From contig NZ_JBGTYY010000003.1 in NCBI RefSeq assembly GCF_041807705.1, forward strand, positions 1 to 64,000: 64,000 nt of DNA, written 5' to 3'. The stretch comes from Mannheimia sp041807705. Its GTDB lineage: Bacteria; Pseudomonadota; Gammaproteobacteria; Enterobacterales; Pasteurellaceae. The notes beneath the pieces were generated by a model, which ran no database searches, was not told the origin of the DNA, and saw only the letters and a list, made by a program, of their open reading frames with translations. Position 1 is the first letter of the stretch; the number at the start of each line of letters is the position of its first letter. Below, piece after piece: positions 53,905 to 62,642 of this stretch. A program made the translations under genes and the position numbers.

Positions 53905-55062
53905 ATGTCTTTAGATTTATCCGATATTCGAACACAAATTACTAATCTTGATCGCAACTTATTAAAACTACTTGCAGAACGCCATCGCCTTGCTTTTGAT
54001 GTGGTAAGAAGCAAAGAAATCACACAAAAGCCATTGCGTGATTTAGAGCGTGAGAAAGTCTTACTTCAAGAGCTGGTGAATTTTGCCGAAGCTGAAAATT
54101 ATCAGCTCGATCCACAATATGTGACCCAAATTTTCCAACGTATTATTGAAGATTCCGTTCTTACCCAACAAAATTATCTGCAAAATAAACTAAATGCACA
54201 AAAAGAAGAGCAGATTGCTATCGCTTTTTTAGGAATGCGTGGTTCTTACTCGAATATGGCTTCTCGCCAATTTGCTAAAAAATATCAAGGTGCATTAGTT
54301 GAATTAAGTTGTGGCTCATTTGATGAGGTATTTGAGAAAGTTCAAAGCGGCGAAGCTGAGTTTGGCGTATTACCATTAGAGAATACTACCTCAGGCTCAA
54401 TCAATGAAGTGTATGATTTATTGCAACACACAGACTTAACGCTGGTGGGGGAATTAGCATATCCAATCAAACATTGTGTATTAGCAAACGGAAATGTAGA
54501 TTTAGCGGAAGTTGATACGGTTTATACCCACCCACAACCAGCTCAGCAGTGTAGCCAATTTTTAGCAACGCTTGATAAAGTCCATATCAAATATTGTGAA
54601 AGCAGTTCGCACGCAATGCAAATGGTGGCTCGCTTAAATAAGCCAAATATTGTGGCACTAGGCAATGAAGATGGCGGAAAATTATATGGCTTGACCAATG
54701 TTAAAACGGATATTGCAAATCAGCCAAACAATATCACTCGCTTTATTGTGTTATCAAAAGAGCCTGTGCAAGTTTCGCCACAGGTACAAACAAAAACCTT
54801 GCTCTTGATGACAACGAGTCAGCAAGCAGGTGCATTGGTTGATGCGTTAATTGTGTTTAAGAATCACAATATCCGAATGATGAAATTGGAATCTCGCCCA
54901 ATTTACGGTAAGCCTTGGGAAGAGATGTTCTATGTGGAGCTTGAGGCGAATATTCATTCAGAAAATACGCAGAACGCATTGACAGAGCTTAAAAAAGTAA
55001 CGAGCTATGTGAAAGTATTAGGCTGTTACCCAAGTGAAATTATTGAGCCAGTGAAGTTATAA
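53905..55062 (+). CDS. pheA: Bifunctional chorismate mutase / prephenate dehydratase
   Basis: 385 residues. The AroQ-type chorismate mutase is about 1-90 (RTQITNLDRNLLKLLAERH). The prephenate dehydratase domain is about 103-285 (FLGMRGSYSNMASRQF, PLENTTSGSINEVYDLL). The ACT regulatory domain at about 300-380 has GALVDAL and KLESRPIYGKPWE, the phenylalanine-binding GAL and ESRP motifs. It makes phenylpyruvate. A TATAAT lies about 35 bp upstream of the start. Confidence 0.97.
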   Translation: MSLDLSDIRTQITNLDRNLLKLLAERHRLAFDVVRSKEITQKPLRDLEREKVLLQELVNFAEAENYQLDPQYVTQIFQRIIEDSVLTQQNYLQNKLNAQKEEQIAIAFLGMRGSYSNMASRQFAKKYQGALVELSCGSFDEVFEKVQSGEAEFGVLPLENTTSGSINEVYDLLQHTDLTLVGELAYPIKHCVLANGNVDLAEVDTVYTHPQPAQQCSQFLATLDKVHIKYCESSSHAMQMVARLNKPNIVALGNEDGGKLYGLTNVKTDIANQPNNITRFIVLSKEPVQVSPQVQTKTLLLMTTSQQAGALVDALIVFKNHNIRMMKLESRPIYGKPWEEMFYVELEANIHSENTQNALTELKKVTSYVKVLGCYPSEIIEPVKL

Positions 55063-55070
55063 AGATGATT

Positions 55071-55102
55071 AAAGGGCTACTTCTTCTAAGAAGTAGCCCT
55101 TT
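55071..55102. terminator. Bidirectional terminator between pheA and cyaA
   Basis: AAAGGGCTACTT and AAGTAGCCCTTT form a perfect 12-bp stem around CTTCTAAG, with A/T runs on each side. Confidence 0.9.
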
Positions 55103-55112
55103 TGAATAAGGT

Positions 55113-57641
55113 TTAACATTTTTGTTCTTGTTGTGCTAAATAATCCAAATGTTGGCGACTTTGAAACGGTACAATAGACAGCTCGCCATTAGGCGAAATT
55201 AGCTGGTAAAACTGTGGGTGATTAAAACTACCGAATGAGGCTTCAGTTTCTGTTTTTAGCCGTTTATTGTGCTGTAACTTATTGATTTTTCTTATTTTCT
55301 CTTCTTTATTACCGGAACAATTATAGTAACTTTCCACACTATTTTTTTCATCAACCACATATACATTAAAACTACTGTCTTGGTTGTCTTCAAAGAAGAA
55401 TTGTAAAAAGCCTTCGCTGGCAAATTCGCTGATTTTTTGAGGAAATACTTCTTTTACTGTATTAGCAGCTAGATTTGCAAAATTTTCACGATTTTCGACC
55501 GCTTGTTCGTCAATCTGCTTAATGCCTACCGTTTGTTTACGGAAAAGTACCTGCCAGGTTTTTCCTGCAATTTTTAAGTGGCGGAGTTCATCAGCTTGTA
55601 AGAAACAACCTGTTTGGATCGTAATACATTTATGTACTAAGTCGCAAACAAACTCACGCAAATTACTACGTAGATATTTACTATAGCAAAAAATATTCAC
55701 TGAATTTGGTGATGCTGCACCTTGATAAATACGGTTAGAGACCAATTTAAGGGCTTTTAAAATTGCATCTTCGCCATCAAAATGCTGAGTACGGATTTCA
55801 TTCCAAACATTGCGATAAATAATACTTACACTTCCTACTAAAGTTTTTTGTGTTTTACCGAAGTTGAATAAATCACTTTGGGAAACTTTTTTAGGTAAAT
55901 CAGTAATGGTTTCTGTCGGATCTTGCACTAAATTAATTGCAATCGCTAAATTGCGAATTTTATTCGGGTGATGCATATCCTCATTTGTTATTTCTGGTGC
56001 TTGAATTGGGAAAGTTAAGCGTAAGTCAGTAATAAATTGACGTAATTTCTGCGTATTCAGATTATCGCTTACTGTGTGTAAATGGGTATTGGCATTTATA
56101 ATGCCATTAAAAAGCCCCCAAGCAATCAGTTTAATTGGGCTTTTGTTGTAGTGAACATAGCGAAGGTTCGAATCATACTGACTTCTCGGTGCTTGGTTTA
56201 CCAAATACCAGCCCGCTTGCATTGATGAACTGCCTGCTTTCACTTCAATAAAAGTTACCGCATTTTCTGCTAAATTTGATGATATTTTCGGATTAATTAG
56301 CTGCACTTTACCCGGTAAGGTTTCAAATACCGAATAAAGTCTTCGCATCAAAATATCGGTATCATTAGTCATAATACTTGGATTAAGATGGAATTTCCGA
56401 GCAAAGTGGATTAAGTTACGATAGCTTTGCAGTAGATGATCGATCAGCATATTTTCGTGATTCATCACTTGCTTAATTTTCCAATTTTGGCGGTTTTGTA
56501 GCAACAAAGTTTGTGCTTCGTTCCAAGACCATTGCTCAACCAAAGATTGTAATACTTCTGTACGCCAATTTTTTCTGATTTCCCCTTCAATTGCTTTGGC
56601 ATAAAAACAGACACGCAAGCGGTCTAATTTTACCCATTCCTTGCGAATAACAAGTTGCTCGGTAACCAGCTCAAGCATTGCCAAATAAGGGTCAAAATGA
56701 TATTCGATTGCCTCATCACTTAAAATTCTTTTCTTAAATTCTTTTGAAATTAATTTAGTTTTCGGGTAGGTGTGGGCGTAGCACTCTAACAACAAAATCT
56801 TAATAGCGGATTTATAAGGATTATTGATCCCTTTATAGAGTTGCCAAAGGCTTGCCCCAAAAAATTCGCTGGCAGAAAGACTCGAAAAGTCGCCAAAATC
56901 CACCCATTCAGTTAAATCAATTTCAGGATTATTATGGGCATTTTGATATTCATCTTTATGCAAGTGTAGCCACAGCAAGCGTTTACCCGCCAGTAATATG
57001 GCTGAACGGTAAAATTCATCAAGTAAGAAAAAGTGCTGAGCAGAGCCACTGTGTTCATCTGTTACACCGCTGCTGTAAGTTTGTGTTTTAAATTGCTCTG
57101 GGTTCATTAAGAAAATATTAATGTCCACATCAAAGGTTTTTGCCCATTCTTGTAGCTTAGTAATTTTAAGCTCCATTAATTTATATTGTTCAATAGTGAG
57201 CGTATTTGAATAGCAGAGCCATAAATCTAAATCTGACAGGCTGGTTTGGGTAATAGAACCTGTGCTGCCCATACAATAAAGTGCATCAAAATGGGTTTGA
57301 TCTTTTAAACGATAGTCAGAGATTGCTTCATTGAAGCTATAAGACATCAATGAATTTTTTTGATAATCAGATAATTCAAAATACCAAATGCCTTGCGGTG
57401 CATTTTCAACATAGGCAGGAAGACTTGGGTGATTAAGATGAATAAGTAACGGAACTAATGAAAAAACGTGAACAAAACTTTGATTGTTGGCACTAATTGC
57501 TCGCTCAATACGATAAGCATTGAGTTTATCGATTCTTTGTTTCGTCAAAGCTAATTTTTGGGAAAAATTCGCCTCACTTGCTTTAATAGCAGTTCCTTCT
57601 ACAATTGTTGCTGTATTAGCTTCAAGGGAGAGTGTTTTCAC
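55113..57641 (-). CDS. cyaA: Class I adenylate cyclase
   Basis: About 842 residues. The N-terminal nucleotidyltransferase-type catalytic domain carries YCMGSTGSITQTSLSDLDLWLCY (residues about 122-144, with the metal-binding D-x-D). A long regulatory C-terminal half follows. It makes cAMP for CRP. The start is set at GTG 57641, which has AAGGAA six bases upstream. The ATG 12 codons earlier has no ribosome site. An atypical start also limits CyaA translation in enterobacteria. Confidence 0.93.
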   Translation of the reverse strand: MKTLSLEANTATIVEGTAIKASEANFSQKLALTKQRIDKLNAYRIERAISANNQSFVHVFSLVPLLIHLNHPSLPAYVENAPQGIWYFELSDYQKNSLMSYSFNEAISDYRLKDQTHFDALYCMGSTGSITQTSLSDLDLWLCYSNTLTIEQYKLMELKITKLQEWAKTFDVDINIFLMNPEQFKTQTYSSGVTDEHSGSAQHFFLLDEFYRSAILLAGKRLLWLHLHKDEYQNAHNNPEIDLTEWVDFGDFSSLSASEFFGASLWQLYKGINNPYKSAIKILLLECYAHTYPKTKLISKEFKKRILSDEAIEYHFDPYLAMLELVTEQLVIRKEWVKLDRLRVCFYAKAIEGEIRKNWRTEVLQSLVEQWSWNEAQTLLLQNRQNWKIKQVMNHENMLIDHLLQSYRNLIHFARKFHLNPSIMTNDTDILMRRLYSVFETLPGKVQLINPKISSNLAENAVTFIEVKAGSSSMQAGWYLVNQAPRSQYDSNLRYVHYNKSPIKLIAWGLFNGIINANTHLHTVSDNLNTQKLRQFITDLRLTFPIQAPEITNEDMHHPNKIRNLAIAINLVQDPTETITDLPKKVSQSDLFNFGKTQKTLVGSVSIIYRNVWNEIRTQHFDGEDAILKALKLVSNRIYQGAASPNSVNIFCYSKYLRSNLREFVCDLVHKCITIQTGCFLQADELRHLKIAGKTWQVLFRKQTVGIKQIDEQAVENRENFANLAANTVKEVFPQKISEFASEGFLQFFFEDNQDSSFNVYVVDEKNSVESYYNCSGNKEEKIRKINKLQHNKRLKTETEASFGSFNHPQFYQLISPNGELSIVPFQSRQHLDYLAQQEQKC

Positions 57642-57842
57642 GTCAATTTCCTTCAAAAAATATGTTCTGCTTAACATTTTAGCTGAAAAGTCTAGATTAT
57701 GTAATGAAATATACTAAAAAAGTTAAGAAATTGAGCAGATCCATTTTGCCTGAAAAACACCATCTTGTGGTTATTGTGACTGAAAAGAGTTCAGACCAGT
57801 CATAATTTTGTGTAAAATAAGCAAGTTTTAGTAGCTAATTTG

Positions 57843-57860
57843 AGCGAACAAGTGTAAGCT
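57843..57860. promoter_or_regulatory. Candidate FabR operator before fabB
   Basis: AGCGAACAAGTGTAAGCT is an 18-bp imperfect palindrome whose complement AGCTTACACTTGTTCGCT closely resembles the FabR sites upstream of enterobacterial fabA and fabB. It ends 42 bp before the fabB start. No fabR gene is visible in the window. Confidence 0.55.
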
Positions 57861-57902
57861 GAATTAACTATTTTTTCAGAACAAAATGATGAAGGAAACA
57901 AA

Positions 57903-59120
57903 ATGAAAAGAGTTGTTATTACAGGTGTAGGTGTTGTTTCAAGTATTGGTAACAATAAAGAAGAAGTGTTAGCTTCATTAAAGGAAGGTAAATCAGGCAT
58001 TGAATTTGTACCTAGTTTTGCTGAAGTAGGTATGCGTAGCCAAGTTGCAGGTACAATTAAATTAAATCCTGCTGATTTGATTGACCGTAAAGTGTATCGT
58101 TTTATGGGGGATGCAGCAGCCTATGCTTATATTTGTATGAAAGAAGCAATCGAAGATGCTGGCTTAGCCGAAGAGCATATCTCGCACGAGCGTACTGGTT
58201 TAGTTATTGGTTCTGGTATCGGTTCAGCTCGTGGTCAAGTTGCGGCAACAGATGCAGTACGTGGACCTCGTGGAGTAAAAGGTATCGGGCCTTATGCGGT
58301 AACTAAAACAATGGCATCAAGCGTATCAGCTTGCTTAGCAACACCATTTAAAATCAAGGGTGTAAACTATTCGATTAGCTCTGCTTGTGCAACCTCCGCT
58401 CACGCAATAGGACACGCAATGGAGTTAATCCAATTAGGCAAACAAGACGTTGTTTTTGCCGGTGGAGCAGAAGAGCTTTGCTGGGAAGGTGCAACACAGT
58501 TTGATGCAATGGGAGCTGTTTCTTCTAAATATAATGACACACCAACCAAAGCAAGCCGTGCTTATGATGCAAACCGTGATGGCTTCGTGATTTCAGGTGG
58601 CGGTGCGGTATTAGTGGTGGAAGAGTTAGAACACGCTCTTGCTCGTGGTGCGAAAATCTATGCTGAAATCGTGGGCTATGGTGCAACGTCTGACGGTTAT
58701 GATATGGTTGCTCCAAGCGGTGAAGGTGCAGAGCGTTGTATGAAGCAAGCAATGGCAACCGTAAACGGTGACATTGAATACATCAATGTACACGGCACAT
58801 CAACTCCAGTAGGTGATGTCAAAGAACTTGGTGCAATCCGCAATGTATTTGGCGATAAAACTCCAGCTATTTCTTCCACCAAATCCATGACAGGGCATTC
58901 ACTTGGTGCAGCAGGGGCCCACGAAGCAATTTATTCATTATTAATGCTAGATAACAACTTTATCGCACCAAGCATTAATATTGAAACGCTTGATGAACAA
59001 GCAGAAGGAATGAATATTGTGACCGAACGCCAAGATAAAGAATTAACCACGGTAATGTCTAACAGCTTCGGCTTCGGTGGAACGAATGCGTGTTTAGTAT
59101 TCCAACGCTATTCAAAATAA
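57903..59120 (+). CDS. fabB: 3-oxoacyl-[ACP] synthase I
   Basis: A 405-residue condensing enzyme for unsaturated fatty acid elongation. The catalytic Cys is in SSACATSAHAIGHAM (about residue 163). The two histidines are in INVHGTSTPVGD and STKSMTGHSLGAAGAHE. The Lys-containing active-site loop and the GFGGTNACLVF C-terminus are also present. The longer SKMSMTGH-type motif favours FabB over FabF. Confidence 0.95.
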   Translation: MKRVVITGVGVVSSIGNNKEEVLASLKEGKSGIEFVPSFAEVGMRSQVAGTIKLNPADLIDRKVYRFMGDAAAYAYICMKEAIEDAGLAEEHISHERTGLVIGSGIGSARGQVAATDAVRGPRGVKGIGPYAVTKTMASSVSACLATPFKIKGVNYSISSACATSAHAIGHAMELIQLGKQDVVFAGGAEELCWEGATQFDAMGAVSSKYNDTPTKASRAYDANRDGFVISGGGAVLVVEELEHALARGAKIYAEIVGYGATSDGYDMVAPSGEGAERCMKQAMATVNGDIEYINVHGTSTPVGDVKELGAIRNVFGDKTPAISSTKSMTGHSLGAAGAHEAIYSLLMLDNNFIAPSINIETLDEQAEGMNIVTERQDKELTTVMSNSFGFGGTNACLVFQRYSK

Positions 59121-59136
59121 TCTCATCTTAATGATA

Positions 59137-59161
59137 AAAAGTGCGGTAACGCACTTTTTTA
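59137..59161 (+). terminator. Terminator of fabB
   Basis: AAAAAGTGCG and CGCACTTTTT pair around GTAA, followed by further T. Confidence 0.92.
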
Positions 59162-59456
59162 TTGCCTGCAAGTGGCTGAATTGTGCTAAAAATTTGCAAA
59201 TTTATCTCTTTTTTGTATCTTTTCTATATTTTTAATAAAAAAATTAAATTTTATTTTTATCTGATTACGATTATATTTTTAGCATTAAATGTTGTTAAAT
59301 TGTTTTTATTATCGTTATGTAAAATAGTTTCAATTTATTAAGTAGCATAATAATTTTAGCATTTTTTTAACAAAGATTTGAGGTGTCTATTTTTCACTTT
59401 ATTTTATGGGTAGAATGGAAGTTCATTTAAGGTCTTACACGTATTTTGGAGAATAT
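59162..59456. other. AT-rich intergenic region before the Nramp-like gene
   Basis: Almost 300 bp of strongly AT-rich sequence with no open frame of note. A weak uptake-signal-like AAGTGGCTG is near 59168. I see no clear operator for MntR, Fur or MgtA-type control. GGAG precedes the start of the downstream gene. Confidence 0.6.
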
Positions 59457-60725
59457 ATGACACAACAGGCAGAACAATCTACTTGGCAAAGCAAATTTGC
59501 TGCAATGGGGCCAGGTATTTTAATGGCATCTGCGGCGGTAGGTGGCTCACATATTGTTGCTTCCACCCAAGCAGGGGCAATTTATGGCTGGCAATTAGCT
59601 ATTATTATTATTTTAGCGAATTTATTTAAATATCCATTTTTCCGTTTTGGTGTGCAGTACACTTTATCTAGTGGTAAAAGTTTATTAGAAGGTTATAAAG
59701 ATAAAGGTGGAATTTATCTTGTTATTTTTTTCATTCTTAATGTGCTTGCTGGAATGATTAATACAGCTGCAGTTGGGATTGTTTGCGCTGCAATTTTAAA
59801 ATTTATTTTCTCTGCATTAGGTGTTTCCTTTGATCTAAGCATACCGATGGCAGGCGCGATTGTAATTGCAGTAACTTGGGGAGTATTGATTTTAGGGCGC
59901 TATCGTTTCTTAGATTCACTATCTAAATGGATTATGATTGCATTAACTATTTCTACTGTTACAGCAGTAATTATTGCAGCATTAAAAGGTGGTATTCCGG
60001 TTGCACCCGATTTTATTGAACCATCACCTTGGAATTTAGCCGCACTTGGTTTTATTGTAGCGTTAATGGGTTGGATGCCTGCTCCGATTGAAATTTCGGC
60101 AATAAATTCAATGTGGGTAGTAGCAAAAAAACGTTTTAGAAAAATCAGTTTCCAAGATGGTATTTTTGATTTTAATGTAGGTTATATCGGTACTGCTATT
60201 CTTGCGATTGTATTCTTAGCTTTAGGTGCATTAGTGCAATATGGTTCTGGTGAAAAAGTAGAAGCGGCTGGCGTGGCTTACATTGGTCAGTTAATTAAAA
60301 TGTACGCTTTCGCTATTGGCGATTGGGCTAAGCTGTTAATTGCATTCATTGCCTTTATGTGTATGTTTGGTACAACTATTACCGTTATTGATGGCTATTC
60401 TCGTGCGAATGCGGAATCATTACGTCTTTTAATGGGGCGTAAAGAGCATTCACAAGCTGAATTAAGCATTTGGATGACAGCAACTTCAATCATCGGAATC
60501 ATCATTATTACCGTATCTATGAGCGATGTAGCAACTATGTTGAAATTTGCAATGATCTCTTCATTTGTTTCAACACCAATTTTTGCGTGGTTAAATTTCT
60601 CGTTAGTACTGAAAGGTGAACACCGTGCAACGGGCGGGTTATTCTGGTTAGCAGTAGTTGGTCTAATTTACCTAACTGCTTTTGCCTTACTATTCTTAGC
60701 ACAGCAGTTTGGTATTATTGGGTAA
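59457..60725 (+). CDS. Nramp-family-like divalent metal transporter with divergent metal site
   Basis: A 422-residue membrane protein with about eleven helices in the Nramp/APC fold. In canonical MntH/Nramp, helix 1 has DPGN and helix 6 has MPHN. Here the matching places read ASAAVGGSHIVAST and MGWMPAPIEIS, so the metal-binding Asp/Asn and the Met-Pro-His are not conserved. It is more like the Nramp-related Mg2+ or Al3+ transporters, or an undefined branch. The start follows TTGGAG. A longer frame starting 17 codons upstream is not membrane-like. Confidence 0.75.
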   Translation: MTQQAEQSTWQSKFAAMGPGILMASAAVGGSHIVASTQAGAIYGWQLAIIIILANLFKYPFFRFGVQYTLSSGKSLLEGYKDKGGIYLVIFFILNVLAGMINTAAVGIVCAAILKFIFSALGVSFDLSIPMAGAIVIAVTWGVLILGRYRFLDSLSKWIMIALTISTVTAVIIAALKGGIPVAPDFIEPSPWNLAALGFIVALMGWMPAPIEISAINSMWVVAKKRFRKISFQDGIFDFNVGYIGTAILAIVFLALGALVQYGSGEKVEAAGVAYIGQLIKMYAFAIGDWAKLLIAFIAFMCMFGTTITVIDGYSRANAESLRLLMGRKEHSQAELSIWMTATSIIGIIIITVSMSDVATMLKFAMISSFVSTPIFAWLNFSLVLKGEHRATGGLFWLAVVGLIYLTAFALLFLAQQFGIIG

Positions 60726-60743
60726 TTCAGTAAAGAAGATGAA

Positions 60744-60770
60744 AAAAAGGCGAATTAAATTCGCCTTTTT
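60744..60770. terminator. Terminator after the Nramp-like gene
   Basis: AAAAAGGCGAATT and AATTCGCCTTTTT form a 13-bp stem nearly without a loop spacer and flanked by A/T runs. It sits between convergent genes and may serve glyA too. Confidence 0.88.
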
Positions 60771-60799
60771 CTTTGCTTTGCTAAAATATTGTATTTATT

Positions 60800-62062
60800 T
60801 TAAGCATAAACTGGTAAACGTTTGCAGATTTCTAATACTTTCGCCTTCGTCTTTGCGATTACTTGTTCGTGGTTGTCTTTACCAATGCTTTCTAACACAT
60901 CACACATCCAACCTGCTAATGCAACCACATCATCTTCTTTGAAACCACGGCGAGTTACCGATGGGGTACCTACACGAATACCTGAAGTGATGAATGGTTT
61001 TTGTGGATCGTTCGGTACGGAGTTTTTATTTACCGTAATGTTCGCTGCACCTAAAGCTGCATCTGCTGCTTTACCGGTTAAACCTTGTTTTACAAAGCTT
61101 ACAAGGAATAGGTGATTTTCCGTACCATTTGAAACTACCTCAAAACCACGTTGTTTAAATACTTCCACCATCGCTTTTGCATTTTTCACCACTTGTTGTT
61201 GGTAAGTTTTAAACTCTGGCTCTAATGCTTCTTTGAAACATACCGCTTTTGCCGCAATAACGTGCATTAATGGGCCACCTTGACCTGCTGGGAATACTGC
61301 AGATTGTAGTTTTTTATACATTTCTTCATCACCCGATGAAGATAAAATTAAACCACCACGAGGGCCGGCTAATGTTTTATGGGTTGTGGTAGTCACAACG
61401 TGTGCGTGCGGAAGCGGGTTAGGATAAACACCTGCTGCAATTAAACCTGCAACGTGAGCCATATCTACAAATAAGTAAGCGCCTACTTCATCAGCGATTT
61501 CACGCATTTTCGCCCAATCCATCACTTGTGAATAAGCAGAGAAGCCACCAACAATCATTTTTGGTTTTACTTCAAGTGCTTGTTTGCGTAACGCATCGTA
61601 ATCTACTAAACCTTCAGCAGTAATACCATATTGTTCTGCTTTATAAATTTTACCCGAGAAGCTTACTGAAGCACCATGTGTTAAATGTCCGCCATGTGCC
61701 AAGCTCATACCTAAAATGGTATCACCCGGATTCAATAATGCCATATACACGGCAGCATTTGCTTGTGAACCTGAATGTGGTTGAACGTTCGCATAATCTG
61801 CACCAAATAATTCTTTTGCACGATCAATGGCTAATTGTTCAACAATATCCACATATTCACAACCACCATAATAACGTTTACCTGGGTAGCCCTCAGCATA
61901 TTTATTTGTTAATTGTGAGCCTTGAGCCTGCATTACACGCGGGCTTGCATAGTTTTCTGATGCAATTAATTCAATATGCTCTTCTTGACGACGATCTTCA
62001 TCTTGAATTGCTTGCCATAATACTGCATCGTAATCGGCGATATTCATATCACGTTTTAACAT
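60800..62062 (-). CDS. glyA: Serine hydroxymethyltransferase
   Basis: A 420-residue PLP enzyme that converts serine and tetrahydrofolate to glycine and 5,10-methylene-THF. The lysine that binds PLP is in VVTTTTHKTLAGPRGG (about residue 229). HIELIASENYASPRVMQAQGS opens the enzyme. The start MLKRDMNIADYD matches the E. coli N-terminus. A PurR-type operator lies 20 bp upstream. Confidence 0.97.
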   Translation of the reverse strand: MLKRDMNIADYDAVLWQAIQDEDRRQEEHIELIASENYASPRVMQAQGSQLTNKYAEGYPGKRYYGGCEYVDIVEQLAIDRAKELFGADYANVQPHSGSQANAAVYMALLNPGDTILGMSLAHGGHLTHGASVSFSGKIYKAEQYGITAEGLVDYDALRKQALEVKPKMIVGGFSAYSQVMDWAKMREIADEVGAYLFVDMAHVAGLIAAGVYPNPLPHAHVVTTTTHKTLAGPRGGLILSSSGDEEMYKKLQSAVFPAGQGGPLMHVIAAKAVCFKEALEPEFKTYQQQVVKNAKAMVEVFKQRGFEVVSNGTENHLFLVSFVKQGLTGKAADAALGAANITVNKNSVPNDPQKPFITSGIRVGTPSVTRRGFKEDDVVALAGWMCDVLESIGKDNHEQVIAKTKAKVLEICKRLPVYA

Positions 62063-62081
62063 TTTGGACTCCTATAAGCTT

Positions 62082-62097
62082 AAGTAAACGTTTGCGT
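62082..62097. promoter_or_regulatory. PurR operator upstream of glyA
   Basis: On the minus strand ACGCAAACGTTTACTT matches the PurR box ACGCAAACGTTTNCNT, with the central CAAACGTTT intact. PurR control of glyA is known in E. coli. Confidence 0.88.
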
Positions 62098-62273
62098 AAG
62101 TTGATTTACCGATATTTTACGCATTTTTTAATAGAATAGATAGTGTTAATTTTAATAGTACTCTCTGATTCTAGACTAGAAAACAACAAGCGATCATATT
62201 TCGTAAAAAATTTACCAAAAATGACCGCTTGCATAGCTATAAATTAATGACTATGATCTTTTAGGTGTTTTGC

Positions 62274-62336
62274 TCATTGCATTGCAGCAAAACCAAGAGC
62301 TGCCAAAATAAGCAAGCCAACTGTTAATCCATCCAT
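62274..62336 (-). CDS. 20-residue hydrophobic peptide
   Basis: The frame encodes MDGLTVGLLILAALGFAAMQ, essentially one transmembrane helix, and is preceded by a strong GAGGAGA ribosome site 7 bp upstream. It follows the 66-residue membrane protein by 23 bp on the same strand, so the pair looks like an operon. I do not recognise a family. It could be a small subunit of a membrane complex or a hydrophobic toxin-like peptide. Confidence 0.5.
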   Translation of the reverse strand: MDGLTVGLLILAALGFAAMQ

Positions 62337-62359
62337 TTTACATCTCCTCTGCTGTTTCT

Positions 62360-62560
62360 CTAAATTCTCTTGCTGTAACTAAGTAAAGAATATACAACCA
62401 CAAGTAATGTAGATAAATGTATGCATTTCATCAGCAATGAATACTGTCCATAAAGAATAACAGGAATTGCTAGAATTGCAACTTTTGCGACATCGTCCAT
62501 TAATTTTGCCCACGCTTCAAATGAGCTTTTCTTAATCGGCTTTTTAAATAAATTTAGCAT
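62360..62560 (-). CDS. Small membrane protein of unknown function
   Basis: 66 residues: a basic N-terminus (MLNLFKKPIKK), a short amphipathic WAKLMDDVAKV stretch, then two hydrophobic segments (about residues 29-41 and 46-61) and a basic end. An AAGGGG element lies just before the start. It is the first gene of a two-gene unit with the 20-residue peptide. No assigned function. Confidence 0.65.
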   Translation of the reverse strand: MLNLFKKPIKKSSFEAWAKLMDDVAKVAILAIPVILYGQYSLLMKCIHLSTLLVVVYSLLSYSKRI

Positions 62561-62642
62561 ATTGCCCCTTTTTCTCCATTTTGAGATGAAAAAGAAAAAT
62601 CAGCAAAGGGCAAAATTTATTTTTTCGATGCAGATCGCAAAA

